The notes under the pieces were generated by a model. That model was given only the letters and a program-made list of their open reading frames with translations, ran no database searches and was not told where the DNA came from. This document shows, in pieces, positions 16,867-25,001 of a stretch of 25,001 bases of DNA. A program made the translations under genes and the position numbers. This stretch comes from UBA11650 sp963997925. Its GTDB lineage: Bacteria; Chloroflexota; Dehalococcoidia; Lucifugimonadales; UBA3495. The stretch is from positions 1 through 25,001 of the forward strand of contig CAXEOX010000042.1 in the NCBI GenBank assembly GCA_963997925.1. The letters are read 5' to 3'. Numbering within the stretch: position 1 is the first letter of the stretch; each line of letters begins with the position of its first letter.

Positions 16867-16902
16867 GAAAGAGCTAGGCTCTATTAGATACCCGCTCATG
16901 CA

Positions 16903-16968
16903 CGTTCGTGGAGATCCTGTCGAACCACCTTTCCCCCGAAGGACCCTTCGACGGGCTCAGGGCGAACG
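16903..16968. repeat. Imperfect inverted repeat in the divergent intergenic region
   Basis: Two 22-base arms, 16903-16924 (starting CGTTCG, ending GTCGAA) and 16947-16968 (starting TTCGAC, ending GCGAACG), are imperfect reverse complements around a 22-base centre. The sequence around the right arm (CCTTCGACGGGCTCAGG) looks like a dispersed genomic palindromic repeat distinct from the CTACG family. The rest of 16768-17096 holds the SelA-like promoter and no gene I can support. Confidence 0.6.
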
Positions 16969-17096
16969 GATGATATCAACGTACCCGAGGCAAGGGGTGA
17001 TTTAGCGAAAATTTATCGCCCCGGAAGCCCCGTAAAGACCCAGTCCCGGGTTCTCCAGCACGTTTCCCCAATCCCTCAGCATGGCCACGGTTAATA

Positions 17097-17420
17097 GTGG
17101 TTGACGCCACTGTCTCCGATGTCCCATCCCAAGCAGACATCGACGCCATGGCTCAGGCCGAAGAGGCTCCCTTACGGGCCGAGATAGCACGGGTCGTTGA
17201 GAGCGGGCAAAACGTGCGCATGGAACCCGGTCCCAACGGCACCACCATCTGGCACGTGCAGGCCGGCGCCGGCGGAATCCCGGCCACGGCCCAGACCTTC
17301 GACTTTCTGGCCAAAGACATCAATATCCAGGAAGGCTACACCGTCGTTTGGGACTCGGAGATGTTCCACAACGTTACCTTCCATCCCGGTCGGATGCACC
17401 CGGAGTTCATCGTCCCTATT
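17097..17420 (+). pseudogene. Truncated cupredoxin-like module, in frame with the acetamidase
   Basis: From the GTG at 17097 the frame encodes an Ala/Glu-rich stretch (residues 1-40) and then a cupredoxin-like segment: 'QTFDFLAKDINIQEGYTVVW' and 'FHNVTFHPGRMHPEF' (residues about 66-105), with H91 at the position of the first copper ligand. The rest of a cupredoxin, including the Cys-x-His-x-Met copper loop, is absent. The reading then passes through low-information sequence containing a perfect TATAAT (17441-17446) and into the acetamidase start. There is no signal peptide, so the 5' end also seems lost. I read this as a remnant of a secreted copper protein left before the acetamidase. A real fusion protein (500 residues, 17097-18599) cannot be excluded because no stop codon intervenes. 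Confidence 0.55.
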
Positions 17421-17440
17421 CCTCAACTTAGCCCCTGGGC

Positions 17441-17490
17441 TATAATGTGGGACCTAACCTGGTCTATTCTCGGGGAAACCCTTTGCGAGG
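17441..17490 (+). promoter_or_regulatory. -10 box and ribosome binding site of the acetamidase
   Basis: A perfect TATAAT lies at 17441-17446, without a convincing -35, and GCGAGG at 17485-17490 is 5 bases before the ATG at 17496. Both lie inside the open frame that runs from 17097 and favour independent initiation at 17496. Confidence 0.4.
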
Positions 17491-17495
17491 ATGCT

Positions 17496-18599
17496 ATGAA
17501 AAGCATTGAACTTGATTACTCCAAACGTTGTGGGGACGAACCGTCCAAAGGGCACAACCGCTGGCACCCGGACATCGCTCCAGCGGTGACGGCCGACCCG
17601 GGCGAAGAAGTGTTGCTTCAAACCAGGAACGCGTTCGATGGCGAGGTCACACCAAGTTCTCGTGCCGGGGACCTCACCAACCTGAACCTAAATGTGGTGC
17701 ACCCGCTGACCGGCCCAGTGTTCGTCAACGGAGCCGAACCAGGCGACTTGCTAGAGGTAAACATCCTCGAGATCGAACCAGCATCTTGGGGATTCACCAC
17801 CATCATCCCCGGCTTCGGTTTCCTGCGGGACGTATTTCTGGAACCTTACATCGTCCACTGGATCATCGAAGACGGCTACGCCGAGTCGCCGGACCTTCCC
17901 GGCGTCCGTATCCCCGGAGCGCCTTTCATGGGCACCATTGGAGTGGCCCCGTCGCGAGAATTGCGCCGGGAGATTTACCTGCGAGAAGATGAATTGCTGC
18001 AAAGGGGAGGGGCGGTGTTGGGACCCGAACCCAAGGACGCAGTACCGGCTCATGAACCCATAGCGTCGGAAGCGCTACGGACCATCCCGCCCCGAGAACA
18101 CGGTGGAAACCTGGACATCAAACAACTCACCGCCGGAACCAGATTGTTGTTGCCGGTGTTCACTCCTGGGGCTCTCTTCTCAGCCGGAGACGCCCACTTC
18201 GCCCAGGGAGATTCGGAATGCTGCGGGACGGCGGTGGAGATGGACTGCACCCTTCACGTGAACTTCCAGGTCCGGAAGGGAGAGGCAACGCGGCGCAATC
18301 TTCGGTTCCCCATATTCGAACGGGACGACTATTTCACAACGCCGGAAATGGCGGTGCCCCAGCGATTCATAGCATCCACCGGCATGTGCATCGCCGACGG
18401 TGTTAACGAATCGGAGAACGCAACTTTGGCGTCGCGAAACGCTCTGCTTAGCATGATTCAACTGCTCATGGAAAGGGGTTGGTCCCGCGAGCAAGCGTAC
18501 TGCATCTGTAGCGTAGCGGTGGACCTAAAAGTGAGCCAGGTAGTGGACGTCCCCAATTTTGTAGTGTCCGCATTTCTTCCCCTGGACATCTTCGTTTAA
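17496..18599 (+). CDS. Acetamidase/formamidase family protein
   Basis: A 367-residue cytosolic amidase of the FmdA/AmdA family, which releases ammonia from formamide, acetamide or related short amides. The family start is clear: 'MKSIELDYSK', then 'GHNRWHPDIAP' (residues 19-29), 'VHPLTGPVFVNGAEPGDLLEV', 'GVRIPGAPFMGTIGVAPS', and the conserved 'GDAHFAQGDSE' at 231-241, followed by 'CCGTAVEMD'. The GDSE replaces the more common GDGE. ATG 17496 matches where family members begin and has a GAGG motif 5 bases upstream; the same frame is open back to a GTG at 17097, which would add a cupredoxin-like remnant. A hairpin with a T run at 18666-18734 ends the transcript. The cyclic-amide hydrolase at 1426-2844 may act on related compounds, but the two are not linked in one operon. 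Confidence 0.9.
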   Translation: MKSIELDYSKRCGDEPSKGHNRWHPDIAPAVTADPGEEVLLQTRNAFDGEVTPSSRAGDLTNLNLNVVHPLTGPVFVNGAEPGDLLEVNILEIEPASWGFTTIIPGFGFLRDVFLEPYIVHWIIEDGYAESPDLPGVRIPGAPFMGTIGVAPSRELRREIYLREDELLQRGGAVLGPEPKDAVPAHEPIASEALRTIPPREHGGNLDIKQLTAGTRLLLPVFTPGALFSAGDAHFAQGDSECCGTAVEMDCTLHVNFQVRKGEATRRNLRFPIFERDDYFTTPEMAVPQRFIASTGMCIADGVNESENATLASRNALLSMIQLLMERGWSREQAYCICSVAVDLKVSQVVDVPNFVVSAFLPLDIFV

Positions 18600-18665
18600 G
18601 GGAAAACGGGCTGGCTTTAGACCCCTAGACATGATCAGCAGACCGGACCATTTAACCGACCCAAT

Positions 18666-18734
18666 AGCCGGATCACCAGGCCGAGACATTCGTTTAGCAT
18701 GGCGGTTGTCGGCGTCTCGGTATCCGGCTTTTTT
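18666..18734 (+). terminator. Intrinsic terminator after the acetamidase
   Basis: AGCCGGAT (18666-18673) pairs with ATCCGGCT (18722-18729), and CCGAGAC (18681-18687) pairs with GTCTCGG (18714-18720). The two stems are separated by a 7/1-base internal bulge, with a 26-base apical loop, and six T's follow at 18729-18734. The large loop is unusual, but the stems and T run are clear. Confidence 0.65.
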
Positions 18735-19328
18735 AACGGCCAACTCCACCACTCTTTAACCTCCACCCCAACACTGAATAACCGTCGCAGCCGCGGTGGC
18801 AAATCCTAGGCCACCGATCCATCTCCTTCCACTCAGCCTTCAACAATCAGCCCTATCTTCTGGACATGTCTGAGTACATGTTACCTATGGGTACCCAAGT
18901 ATTACATGGGTCATCTGAGGCTAAATTACGGGTAGCACTCATACGTCACCATATATCTAGCCTATTTGAGTACTACCAATAGTTTAGGTCTATTTAGATG
19001 AGAATCACTTGTTCAGTACCCTGTTTAGATACTGTTATGTAAATATGATATTAACTAGATATGTATCTAGTAATAACTAGGGTACCGATAGAATTGATAT
19101 CAGATCCACCACGCTGAACAACCTACCTGGTCATAAAGTTGCCTTTAGGTTACCTAATAAGTTGACTACCTATGGATGTATAAAGTCTGCCAACAAAGAA
19201 ATATTTCCGTCCGAATTACAGGTGCTGAAAGTTCTGCATCGGACATAAACATGAGACGGTGTTATTAGTGCTGTCTGATGGTTGGATTTATCGGGTGGTA
19301 CTGATATACCAAACCACTCCGGCAAAAG
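18735..19328. other. AT-rich gene-free island between two terminators
   Basis: No credible gene on either strand. From about 18880 to 19230 the composition becomes clearly AT-rich compared with every neighbouring gene. It holds a GC hairpin (CGGTGGC 18794-18800 / GCCACCG 18810-18816), a perfect 18-base palindrome ACTAGATATGTATCTAGT at 19054-19071, repeated TAGAT/ATCTA words, and a 9-base direct repeat TACCTATGG at 18882-18890 and 19167-19175. Terminators at both ends keep neighbouring transcripts out. It could be a small-RNA locus, a scar of an inserted element, or a protein-binding region; the sequence alone does not decide. Confidence 0.5.
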
Positions 19329-19355
19329 AAAAAGGCCGCTGATTAGCGGCCTTTT
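19324..19355 (-). terminator. Strong intrinsic terminator of the Nudix gene
   Basis: A perfect 11-bp stem, AAAAGGCCGCT (19330-19340) with AGCGGCCTTTT (19345-19355), around the loop GATT. On the minus strand it is followed by a T-rich tail (TTTTTCTTTT), placed 60 bases after the Nudix stop. The T's on the plus strand make it usable in both directions. Confidence 0.85.
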
Positions 19356-19414
19356 GGCGATCGGAACCGATAAGTTGCTCCCTTCTTGAGCTGACTCGAA
19401 GGGCTGTTGTGGTT

Positions 19415-20179
19415 CTACCCCAAACCGGGATGGGCGAAGAATTCTCGCCGGTCACCGTCGGGAAAACCGTCCACCGCAGTAAGGACCATTCCCGGTTGTT
19501 CGATGCCCGCCCGGACGATCCACTTGTTGAACTCGCTAACATTTTCGGTGTCCAAGAATTCCTGTACGGGCATCCAAAGACATTCCTGAATCTCTTCGAC
19601 CTGCATGGTAATCTCAGTGCTTAAAGGCCTTAAGCGGCAGACGAAATAGATGTCCGACTTGCCGTACCTGTATCCGTGCCAGTGACGGAAACAGACCAGC
19701 GATTCGAACTGGGATTCAACGCCCGTTTCTTCCAACACTTCCCGGACCACCGCCTCAGCCAGATGCTCCCCAGCAACCAGTGCGCCGCCCGGCAGTTTCA
19801 GCGTCGGAGCCCTTCCGCGAAAGCCAACCTTTTCCCGTACCACCAGTAAGTCTTCGGACTCGCTCAGAACGATACCGCCGGCTCCGATGTAGTGGGAGGC
19901 GTAGGGCGGGATGTTAGAACCTTTCCGCAACGCACAGGTGAGCAACAGGTAGCCTTCCCCGGCATGGTGGTAGGAAAACCCGGCATCCACCGCGATGGGC
20001 ACCAGAGCGGCATTAGCGATGGGAATCTCCATCCAGACCACCAAGATGCCATCCGACCGCCAAACGGCCATGGAACGCTCCAGTTGAGTGCGGAACTCGG
20101 CCGGGTCCGCATCTAGGCTGTCTGCCTTGGTTACTACCCCACCGAAAGGATTATTAACGGACTCGATCAACTCCGGCAT
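19415..20179 (-). CDS. Nudix hydrolase with N-terminal pre-Nudix domain
   Basis: A 254-residue protein (256 if the GTG at 20185 is used). In the longer numbering, residues about 1-88 resemble the pre-Nudix domain of NUDT6/plant NUDT2-like proteins ('WRSDGILVVWMEIPIANAALVPIAVDAGFSYHHA' region), and residues 97-235 form the Nudix fold. The Nudix box is exact: G134, E140, then R148-E149-V150-L151-E152-E153-T154-G155-V156, which binds the metal for hydrolysis of nucleoside diphosphates linked to another group, such as NADH or ADP-ribose. The substrate is not readable. An AGAGAAG motif lies 5 bases before the ATG at 20179, so I favour that start. It is divergent from the helicase gene across about 165 bases and ends at a strong hairpin terminator. 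Confidence 0.9.
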   Translation of the reverse strand: MPELIESVNNPFGGVVTKADSLDADPAEFRTQLERSMAVWRSDGILVVWMEIPIANAALVPIAVDAGFSYHHAGEGYLLLTCALRKGSNIPPYASHYIGAGGIVLSESEDLLVVREKVGFRGRAPTLKLPGGALVAGEHLAEAVVREVLEETGVESQFESLVCFRHWHGYRYGKSDIYFVCRLRPLSTEITMQVEEIQECLWMPVQEFLDTENVSEFNKWIVRAGIEQPGMVLTAVDGFPDGDRREFFAHPGLG

Positions 20180-20328
20180 ATTCACTTCTCTGATTAGATT
20201 CCAAGGCTCCCAGCCCTTCCAGAACCATATAAGTATAGCGGAAACACCGAAGAATCAGCTCCCATTCCTAGTCCGGTTCCAGACATCTAACAGGTATGAC
20301 AAACGCCATGCCGATTAAACAGGGGCCC

Positions 20329-20345
20329 TGTGCTAAAATCCCTGC
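20329..20345 (+). promoter_or_regulatory. Extended -10 promoter of the helicase gene, probably leaderless
   Basis: TGCTAAAAT at 20331-20339 is an extended -10 (TGn plus TAAAAT). It ends only 6 bases before the ATG at 20346, so transcription should start at or next to the A of the start codon. No ribosome binding site is present, as expected for a leaderless message. Confidence 0.5.
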
Positions 20346-23300
20346 ATGCCACTTTCCCAGTTTCACCCCATCATTCAAGAGTGGTTTCAAAGCCGGTTTC
20401 AAGGGCCAACTGAAGCCCAAACCGCCGGTTGGCCAGCCATCGCCAAAGGGCAGCACACCCTGATATCGGCGCCTACCGGCTCGGGTAAAACTCTTGCAGC
20501 TTTCCTGACCTGCATCGACCAGTTGGTGCGGAAAGGCATAACCGAAGAACTTCCCGATGCCACGCAGGTTGTCTACGTTTCGCCCTTGAAGGCGTTGTCC
20601 AACGACATCAAGAAGAACCTGGCGACTCCCCTGGATGAGATTAGCGCCCTGGCCCAAGAGCGGGGAACACCCCTTCCGGAGATTCGGACCGGGGTGCGCA
20701 CCGGAGACACCACCCCTTCCGAACGAGCCAAGATGGCCAAACGCCCGCCCCACATCCTGATAACCACCCCGGAGTCCCTTTACATCCTGCTGACCTCGGA
20801 AAGTGGACGCCGTGGCCTCAAAGAGGTCAAAACCCTGATACTGGACGAGATTCACGCCGTTGCCGACGACAAACGCGGCTCCCATCTGTCCCTGTCCGTG
20901 GAGCGCCTTTGCGAACTGGCTGAAGGTCCGGTAGCCCGGATCGGCCTCTCCGCCACCCAACGCCCTATAGAAGAAGTGGCCCGTTTCCTGGTTGGGAATC
21001 CGGAGATCGACGCCGACGGAAAACCCAACTGCTTGATTGTCGAAACCGGCCGTGCCCGGATCGTTGACCTAGCCATACAACTGCCCCAGTTGGAGATGGG
21101 CCCCATCGCCAGCCACGAACTCTGGGGCGAGACCTTGGACGCTATAACCAAGCTGGTGATGGAGCACCGAACAACTCTGGTCTTTGTGAACACCCGGCGG
21201 TTGGTCGAGCGGGTTTCTCATCAGCTTTCCGAAAGAATGGGTGATGATGCCGTCGTCGCCCACCATGGCAGCTTGTCCAAGGCCACCCGATTGGCCGCCG
21301 AAGAGAAACTGAAGAACGGAGAGGTCAAAGTCTGCGTTGCCACTGCCTCCCTGGAGTTGGGCATCGACATCGGCGACGTGGAACTCGTCTGCCAGATCGG
21401 CTCGCCCCGGTCCATCGGACTGCTCCTACAGCGCATCGGCAGGTCAGGGCACACTGTTGGCGGCACCCCCAAAGGGCGGCTTTACCCCTTAACTAGGGAC
21501 GAATTGGTTGAGTGCGCAGCCCTAGCTCGAGGAATAGATCAGGGCAACTTGGACCGATTGAAGATTCCCCCGTGGCCCCTGGACGTCCTGGGACAGCAGA
21601 TGGTCGCCGCTTGCTCAGCCGAGGAATGGGGCGAAGACTCTTTGTTCAACCTTTGCCGCAAAGCCTATCCCTACCGCGACCTTCCCAGGGAAAAGTTCGA
21701 CGAAGTTGTGGACGTACTGTCCCAAGGATTCGCTCCACGGCAAGGACGCAACGGCGCCCTCCTGCACCGGGACGGTGTAAACAATCTGCTGAAAGGCCGG
21801 CGGGGAGCGCGCATAACCGCCCTGACCAGCGGCGGCGCGATCCCGGACAATGCCGATTACGACGTTATCGCCGAACCCGAAGAAACGTTCGTCGGGACGG
21901 TCAACGAAGACTTTGCCATCGAAAGCGTGGCCGGTGACATTTTCCTATTAGGCAACACGCCCTGGAAGATTCGCCGGGTGGAAAGCGGCCGGGTCCGGGT
22001 TGAAGATGCTCAAGGCCAATCCCCCACCATTCCCTTCTGGCTGGGAGAAGCTCCGGGCCGGACCTGGGAGCTATCGGAAGAGGTTAGCTTCCTTCGGGAG
22101 GGTATCGACCAGCGGTTGGAATATCCGCCTGAGGCCGAAGAATGGCTGGTGGGCGAATCCAAGATTTCTCCGGAAGCCGCCCGGCAGATCGTCGCCTACA
22201 TAGTCGAGGGCAAGAAAGTCCTAGGGCTGGTGCCCACCAAGACCCGCATAGTCGCCGAGCGGTTCTTTGACGAAAGCGGCGGCATGCAACTGGTGATACA
22301 TGCTCCCTTGGGAGCGGCTATCAACCGGGCTTGGGGCATGGCCCTGCGAAAGAAAATCTGCCGCACCTTCGATTTCGAACTCCAGGCGTCGGCCACCGAC
22401 GACGGCCTGAACTTCTCCCTCGGGCCCAGCATGTCCTTCCCAGTAACCGAAGTATTCAGCTATTTGAATTCCAAGACCGTGGAAGACGTGCTGCTCCAAG
22501 CGGTGCTTCAGGCGCCCCTGTTCGGGACGCGGTTCCGTTGGAACGCCACCCGATTCTTGGCCCTACTTCGCCACACCGGAGGGCGTAAAGTCCCCGCTCC
22601 GATTCAGCGTATGAGGTCGGATGACTTGTTGGCCGGCGTTTTCCCCGCCCAAGTCGCCTGCCAGGACAACGCCATGCCCGGGGACATAGAGCCACCGGAC
22701 CATCCCCTTGTCTTCGAAACCATCCGGGATTGCCTTACCGAAGCCATGGACATCGAAGGTCAGAAGGGAGTATTAGAGGGCATAGAAAAGGGCGAGATAG
22801 AGATCTACGGACGGGAGACCGTCCAGCCATCCGTTTTCGCCCACCAGATCCTGAACGCCATGCCCTACGCCTTTCTGGACGACGCCCCTCTCGAAGAAAG
22901 ACGCGCCCGCGCCGTGACCCTGCGCCGGGCTCTACCCGATGATTCGCGCGATCTGGCATCGCTGGATCAGAAGGCCATCCAAGAGGAATCGGATATCGCC
23001 TGGCCGCGAATACGAGACGCCGATGAACTGCACGACGCGTTGCTCAGTCTCGGCATCCTACCGGAAAACGTTGCCCTGAATAAGTCTCGTACTACTAGCC
23101 CCCAGGACTTCTCCCGATGGTTCCAGGACTTGATGACAGCCGGCCGGGCCTTCCGGTTAGGTAAGGACGGCATCGACCCGGTCTGGGTAGCGACGGAAAG
23201 ACTGGCTATGTACGGTGCCGCCTTCCCAGACTCCGAGATAGGGGCCCAACTCCCGATATTACTGAAACCGAATGTTGAACTCACCCAAGATGAAGCTATC

Positions 23301-24695
23301 CTTTATCTGGTGCGCGGCTGGTCTGAATCACTGGGTCCGTTCACCGTAGAAGAGCTGGCCAAGACCTTGGGGCTCTCGGCCTCCGACGTGAACATTGCCC
23401 TGGCTCAGATGGAGAACGAGGGAGTTGTTCTGCGAGGCAGCTTCCGGCCCGGAGCGGTGCAAGAAGAGTTTTGCGACCGCCGTATCTTGGCGAGGATCCA
23501 CCGTTCGACCATCAGCGGCCTGCGGCGGGAGATCGAGCCGGTTTCCCAATCCAACTTCGTCCGCTTCCTCTTCCGGTGGCAGCACGTCGACCACGCCTCC
23601 ATATCCAGTGGTGAGGGTGGTCTACTGGACGTGATTGAGATGCTACAAGGTTTCGAAGCGGCGGCGGGGGCCATCGAGCCGGAGCTTCTTTCTTGCCGGG
23701 TTGTGGACTACCAACCCTTCCTGTTGGATCGTCTGTGCATCGGCGGGGAAGTTGTTTGGGGGCGCATGTCCCGTAACTCGCCGAAGACCTATTCAAATGG
23801 CAATGGGGCGTCCCACCGAACAACGCCTCTAACTCGCGCCACACCCATAACGCTGGCGCTTAGAGAGTCTTTGGACTGGCTCCTAGACCAAGCGCCTCAC
23901 AACTGCGCCGGAGATCTCGGGGCGGCCGGAGAGATGCTGGATGTCCTGTCTCGAAGGGGGGCTTGCTTCATCTCCGATATAGTCGCCACAACCCGCCGCT
24001 TGCCTTCGGATGTGGAAGAAACCCTGTGGCTCTTAGCCGCCGATGGCCGGGTTACTTCGGACAGCCTGGAGGGTCTCCGGATGCGGATCAACGGCAACTC
24101 CAACCGAGGCCGCCGCGACGCAAGAAGAAAACGAGCCAAGCCTTACCGGCGGGGCGGCTTCAGTAGATGGTCCCGGTTGGAGCCGGTAGACCCGGAGCAG
24201 GAAACCGCTGAAGCCAAAGCGCATCAGCTTTTGCTCCGCTACGGGGTGGTGTTTCCGGAGCTGCTGGCCCGGGAACCCATGGCGCCGGGTTGGCGGGAGT
24301 TGGTCCGGGTTTATCGCCGATTGGAAGCCAGGGGCGAGATTCGGGGAGGCCGATTCGTGGCAGGTTTTGTCGGCGAGCAGTTCGCCATGCCTGAAGCCAT
24401 TGAATCGCTGCGCTCCGTCAACAAAGACCAGAGCCGGGGGCGCATGCAGGTAATATCCGCTTGCGACCCGCTGAACGTGGTTGGCATCCTGACCCCTGGA
24501 GACAGGGTTCCCGCGACGCTGGGAAACAAGGCCGTATTCAAAGACGGAGTCCCGGTGGCCTCCTTGGAAAACGGGAAGCTTGTCGATCGGACCGGGGCGG
24601 ATAAATCTGATCTGGCCCAGGCTTACGCTCTGTTAAGGCACCCATTCGTCGAATCCCAAGGGAAGGCGTATAGGGCAGCTGCAAGGGTTCTATAA
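20346..24695 (+). CDS. lhr: Lhr-type ATP-dependent DNA helicase (full length)
   Basis: A 1449-residue superfamily 2 helicase of the Lhr (large helicase-related) family, which in studied bacteria is a 3'-5' translocating DNA helicase induced with DNA damage. Seen in order: Q-motif region with Q25 in 'PTEAQTAGWPAI', Walker A 'APTGSGKT' (42-49), 'VYVSPLKAL' (Ia), 'TPESLY', the DEIH box (167-170), 'LSATQRP' (motif III, near 201-207), 'TLVFVNTRRLVER' (IV), and 'QRIGRSGH' (VI, near 360). The winged-helix and Lhr-core regions follow, and then the long C-terminal part (about 880-1449) found only in long Lhr proteins. No domain is missing. The message is probably leaderless. No partner nuclease gene is next to it; the divergent Nudix gene may share the promoter region. 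Confident family call; the exact repair role is inferred. Confidence 0.95.
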   Translation: MPLSQFHPIIQEWFQSRFQGPTEAQTAGWPAIAKGQHTLISAPTGSGKTLAAFLTCIDQLVRKGITEELPDATQVVYVSPLKALSNDIKKNLATPLDEISALAQERGTPLPEIRTGVRTGDTTPSERAKMAKRPPHILITTPESLYILLTSESGRRGLKEVKTLILDEIHAVADDKRGSHLSLSVERLCELAEGPVARIGLSATQRPIEEVARFLVGNPEIDADGKPNCLIVETGRARIVDLAIQLPQLEMGPIASHELWGETLDAITKLVMEHRTTLVFVNTRRLVERVSHQLSERMGDDAVVAHHGSLSKATRLAAEEKLKNGEVKVCVATASLELGIDIGDVELVCQIGSPRSIGLLLQRIGRSGHTVGGTPKGRLYPLTRDELVECAALARGIDQGNLDRLKIPPWPLDVLGQQMVAACSAEEWGEDSLFNLCRKAYPYRDLPREKFDEVVDVLSQGFAPRQGRNGALLHRDGVNNLLKGRRGARITALTSGGAIPDNADYDVIAEPEETFVGTVNEDFAIESVAGDIFLLGNTPWKIRRVESGRVRVEDAQGQSPTIPFWLGEAPGRTWELSEEVSFLREGIDQRLEYPPEAEEWLVGESKISPEAARQIVAYIVEGKKVLGLVPTKTRIVAERFFDESGGMQLVIHAPLGAAINRAWGMALRKKICRTFDFELQASATDDGLNFSLGPSMSFPVTEVFSYLNSKTVEDVLLQAVLQAPLFGTRFRWNATRFLALLRHTGGRKVPAPIQRMRSDDLLAGVFPAQVACQDNAMPGDIEPPDHPLVFETIRDCLTEAMDIEGQKGVLEGIEKGEIEIYGRETVQPSVFAHQILNAMPYAFLDDAPLEERRARAVTLRRALPDDSRDLASLDQKAIQEESDIAWPRIRDADELHDALLSLGILPENVALNKSRTTSPQDFSRWFQDLMTAGRAFRLGKDGIDPVWVATERLAMYGAAFPDSEIGAQLPILLKPNVELTQDEAILYLVRGWSESLGPFTVEELAKTLGLSASDVNIALAQMENEGVVLRGSFRPGAVQEEFCDRRILARIHRSTISGLRREIEPVSQSNFVRFLFRWQHVDHASISSGEGGLLDVIEMLQGFEAAAGAIEPELLSCRVVDYQPFLLDRLCIGGEVVWGRMSRNSPKTYSNGNGASHRTTPLTRATPITLALRESLDWLLDQAPHNCAGDLGAAGEMLDVLSRRGACFISDIVATTRRLPSDVEETLWLLAADGRVTSDSLEGLRMRINGNSNRGRRDARRKRAKPYRRGGFSRWSRLEPVDPEQETAEAKAHQLLLRYGVVFPELLAREPMAPGWRELVRVYRRLEARGEIRGGRFVAGFVGEQFAMPEAIESLRSVNKDQSRGRMQVISACDPLNVVGILTPGDRVPATLGNKAVFKDGVPVASLENGKLVDRTGADKSDLAQAYALLRHPFVESQGKAYRAAARVL

Positions 24696-25001
24696 AGTGC
24701 AGCAGGGACAGTTCCCAGCGCAGTAAGACAAACAGTCTCAACGGAATAATCCGGTGTCCAGCAACTTCTTAGCCACGAAACATCGATGGACCCTGACTCC
24801 GCTGGTGTGACCGGATATACCACTGCCCCCACCCCTCATTCACACTCAGGCGGGAATCCAGTAGGCCGGAGGGAAAAGGTGTATCGTCTGGAGATTGAGA
24901 TTTCATGGATTCCGGCCTACGCAGGGATGACGGATTGGTGGATGCCACAGCGCCGTACTGCCGGGAATACAGACCTCGAAACTAACAGGTACCGCCCTTG
25001 A
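24696..25001. repeat. Gene-free end with palindromic repeat copies
   Basis: No gene is supported. Copies of the CTACG-core family occur at 24788-24813 (forward, degenerate), 24837-24862 (reverse, partly degraded) and 24907-24933 (forward, GGATTCCGG, CCTACG, CAGGGATGACGG). The reverse and forward pair can fold back on each other across about 45 bases. The open frame that runs to the window edge passes through these repeats and is not convincing. Confidence 0.65.

Noticed and set aside
16768..16899. 44-codon N-terminal extension of the SelA-like enzyme
   Set aside because: A strong ribosome binding site and the conserved family start lie at 16767, and a promoter lies inside the extension.
18525..18752. 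Minus-strand frame of 75 codons after the acetamidase
   Set aside because: It spans the terminator hairpin and overlaps the acetamidase end, with no family signature.
19054..19071. Replication origin or phage attachment site at the AT-rich palindrome
   Set aside because: No DnaA-box clusters, no integrase, no tRNA and no flanking target duplication are visible.

Overview
This window reads as a moderately GC-rich bacterial chromosome segment. The gene set combines several MFS transporters, a cyclic-amide amidohydrolase, an acetamidase/formamidase, a molybdenum hydroxylase large subunit, a ThDP enzyme, a SelA-like PLP enzyme and secreted TolB-like and calcium-repeat proteins. Many short palindromic repeats lie between the genes. 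This resembles aerobic, organic-matter-degrading Chloroflexota (SAR202/Dehalococcoidia-like). That placement is inferred from gene content only; no rRNA or other marker is present.

Layout. (1) 1-4414: a 5'-truncated TolB-like beta-propeller protein, convergent with a minus-strand pair (hydantoinase-type amidohydrolase and short-chain dehydrogenase), then a small secreted protein with RTX-type repeats. (2) 4415-4963: a gene-free stretch packed with palindromic repeats. (3) 4964-8540: two tandem paralogous MFS transporters and a dienelactone-hydrolase-family enzyme. (4) 8800-14361: a third, different MFS exporter, then a probable two-gene operon behind a near-consensus promoter: a ThDP enzyme and a lone xanthine-dehydrogenase-type molybdopterin subunit. 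(5) 14617-16767, minus strand: a SelA-like PLP enzyme followed 3 bases later by a class I methyltransferase whose reading frame is broken twice. (6) 17097-18599: an acetamidase/formamidase preceded, in frame, by a truncated cupredoxin-like module. (7) 18600-19414: a terminator, an AT-rich gene-free island, and a second terminator. (8) 19415-24695: a Nudix hydrolase (minus) divergent from a full-length Lhr-type helicase (plus). (9) 24696-25001: more palindromic repeats.

How the genes may work together: hydantoinase, acetamidase, molybdenum hydroxylase, ThDP enzyme, dienelactone hydrolase and three MFS carriers suggest uptake and breakdown of small organic compounds, perhaps N-heterocycles and amides. 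No complete pathway can be read from the window and no substrate is proven. Nudix and Lhr belong to nucleotide clean-up and DNA repair and are probably unrelated. I found no CRISPR array, tRNA, rRNA, transposase, phage gene or convincing new defence system. The most unusual signals are the in-frame cupredoxin/acetamidase junction, the twice-shifted methyltransferase, the orphan molybdenum subunit paired with a ThDP enzyme, the stem-covarying repeat family, and the terminator-bounded AT-rich island.
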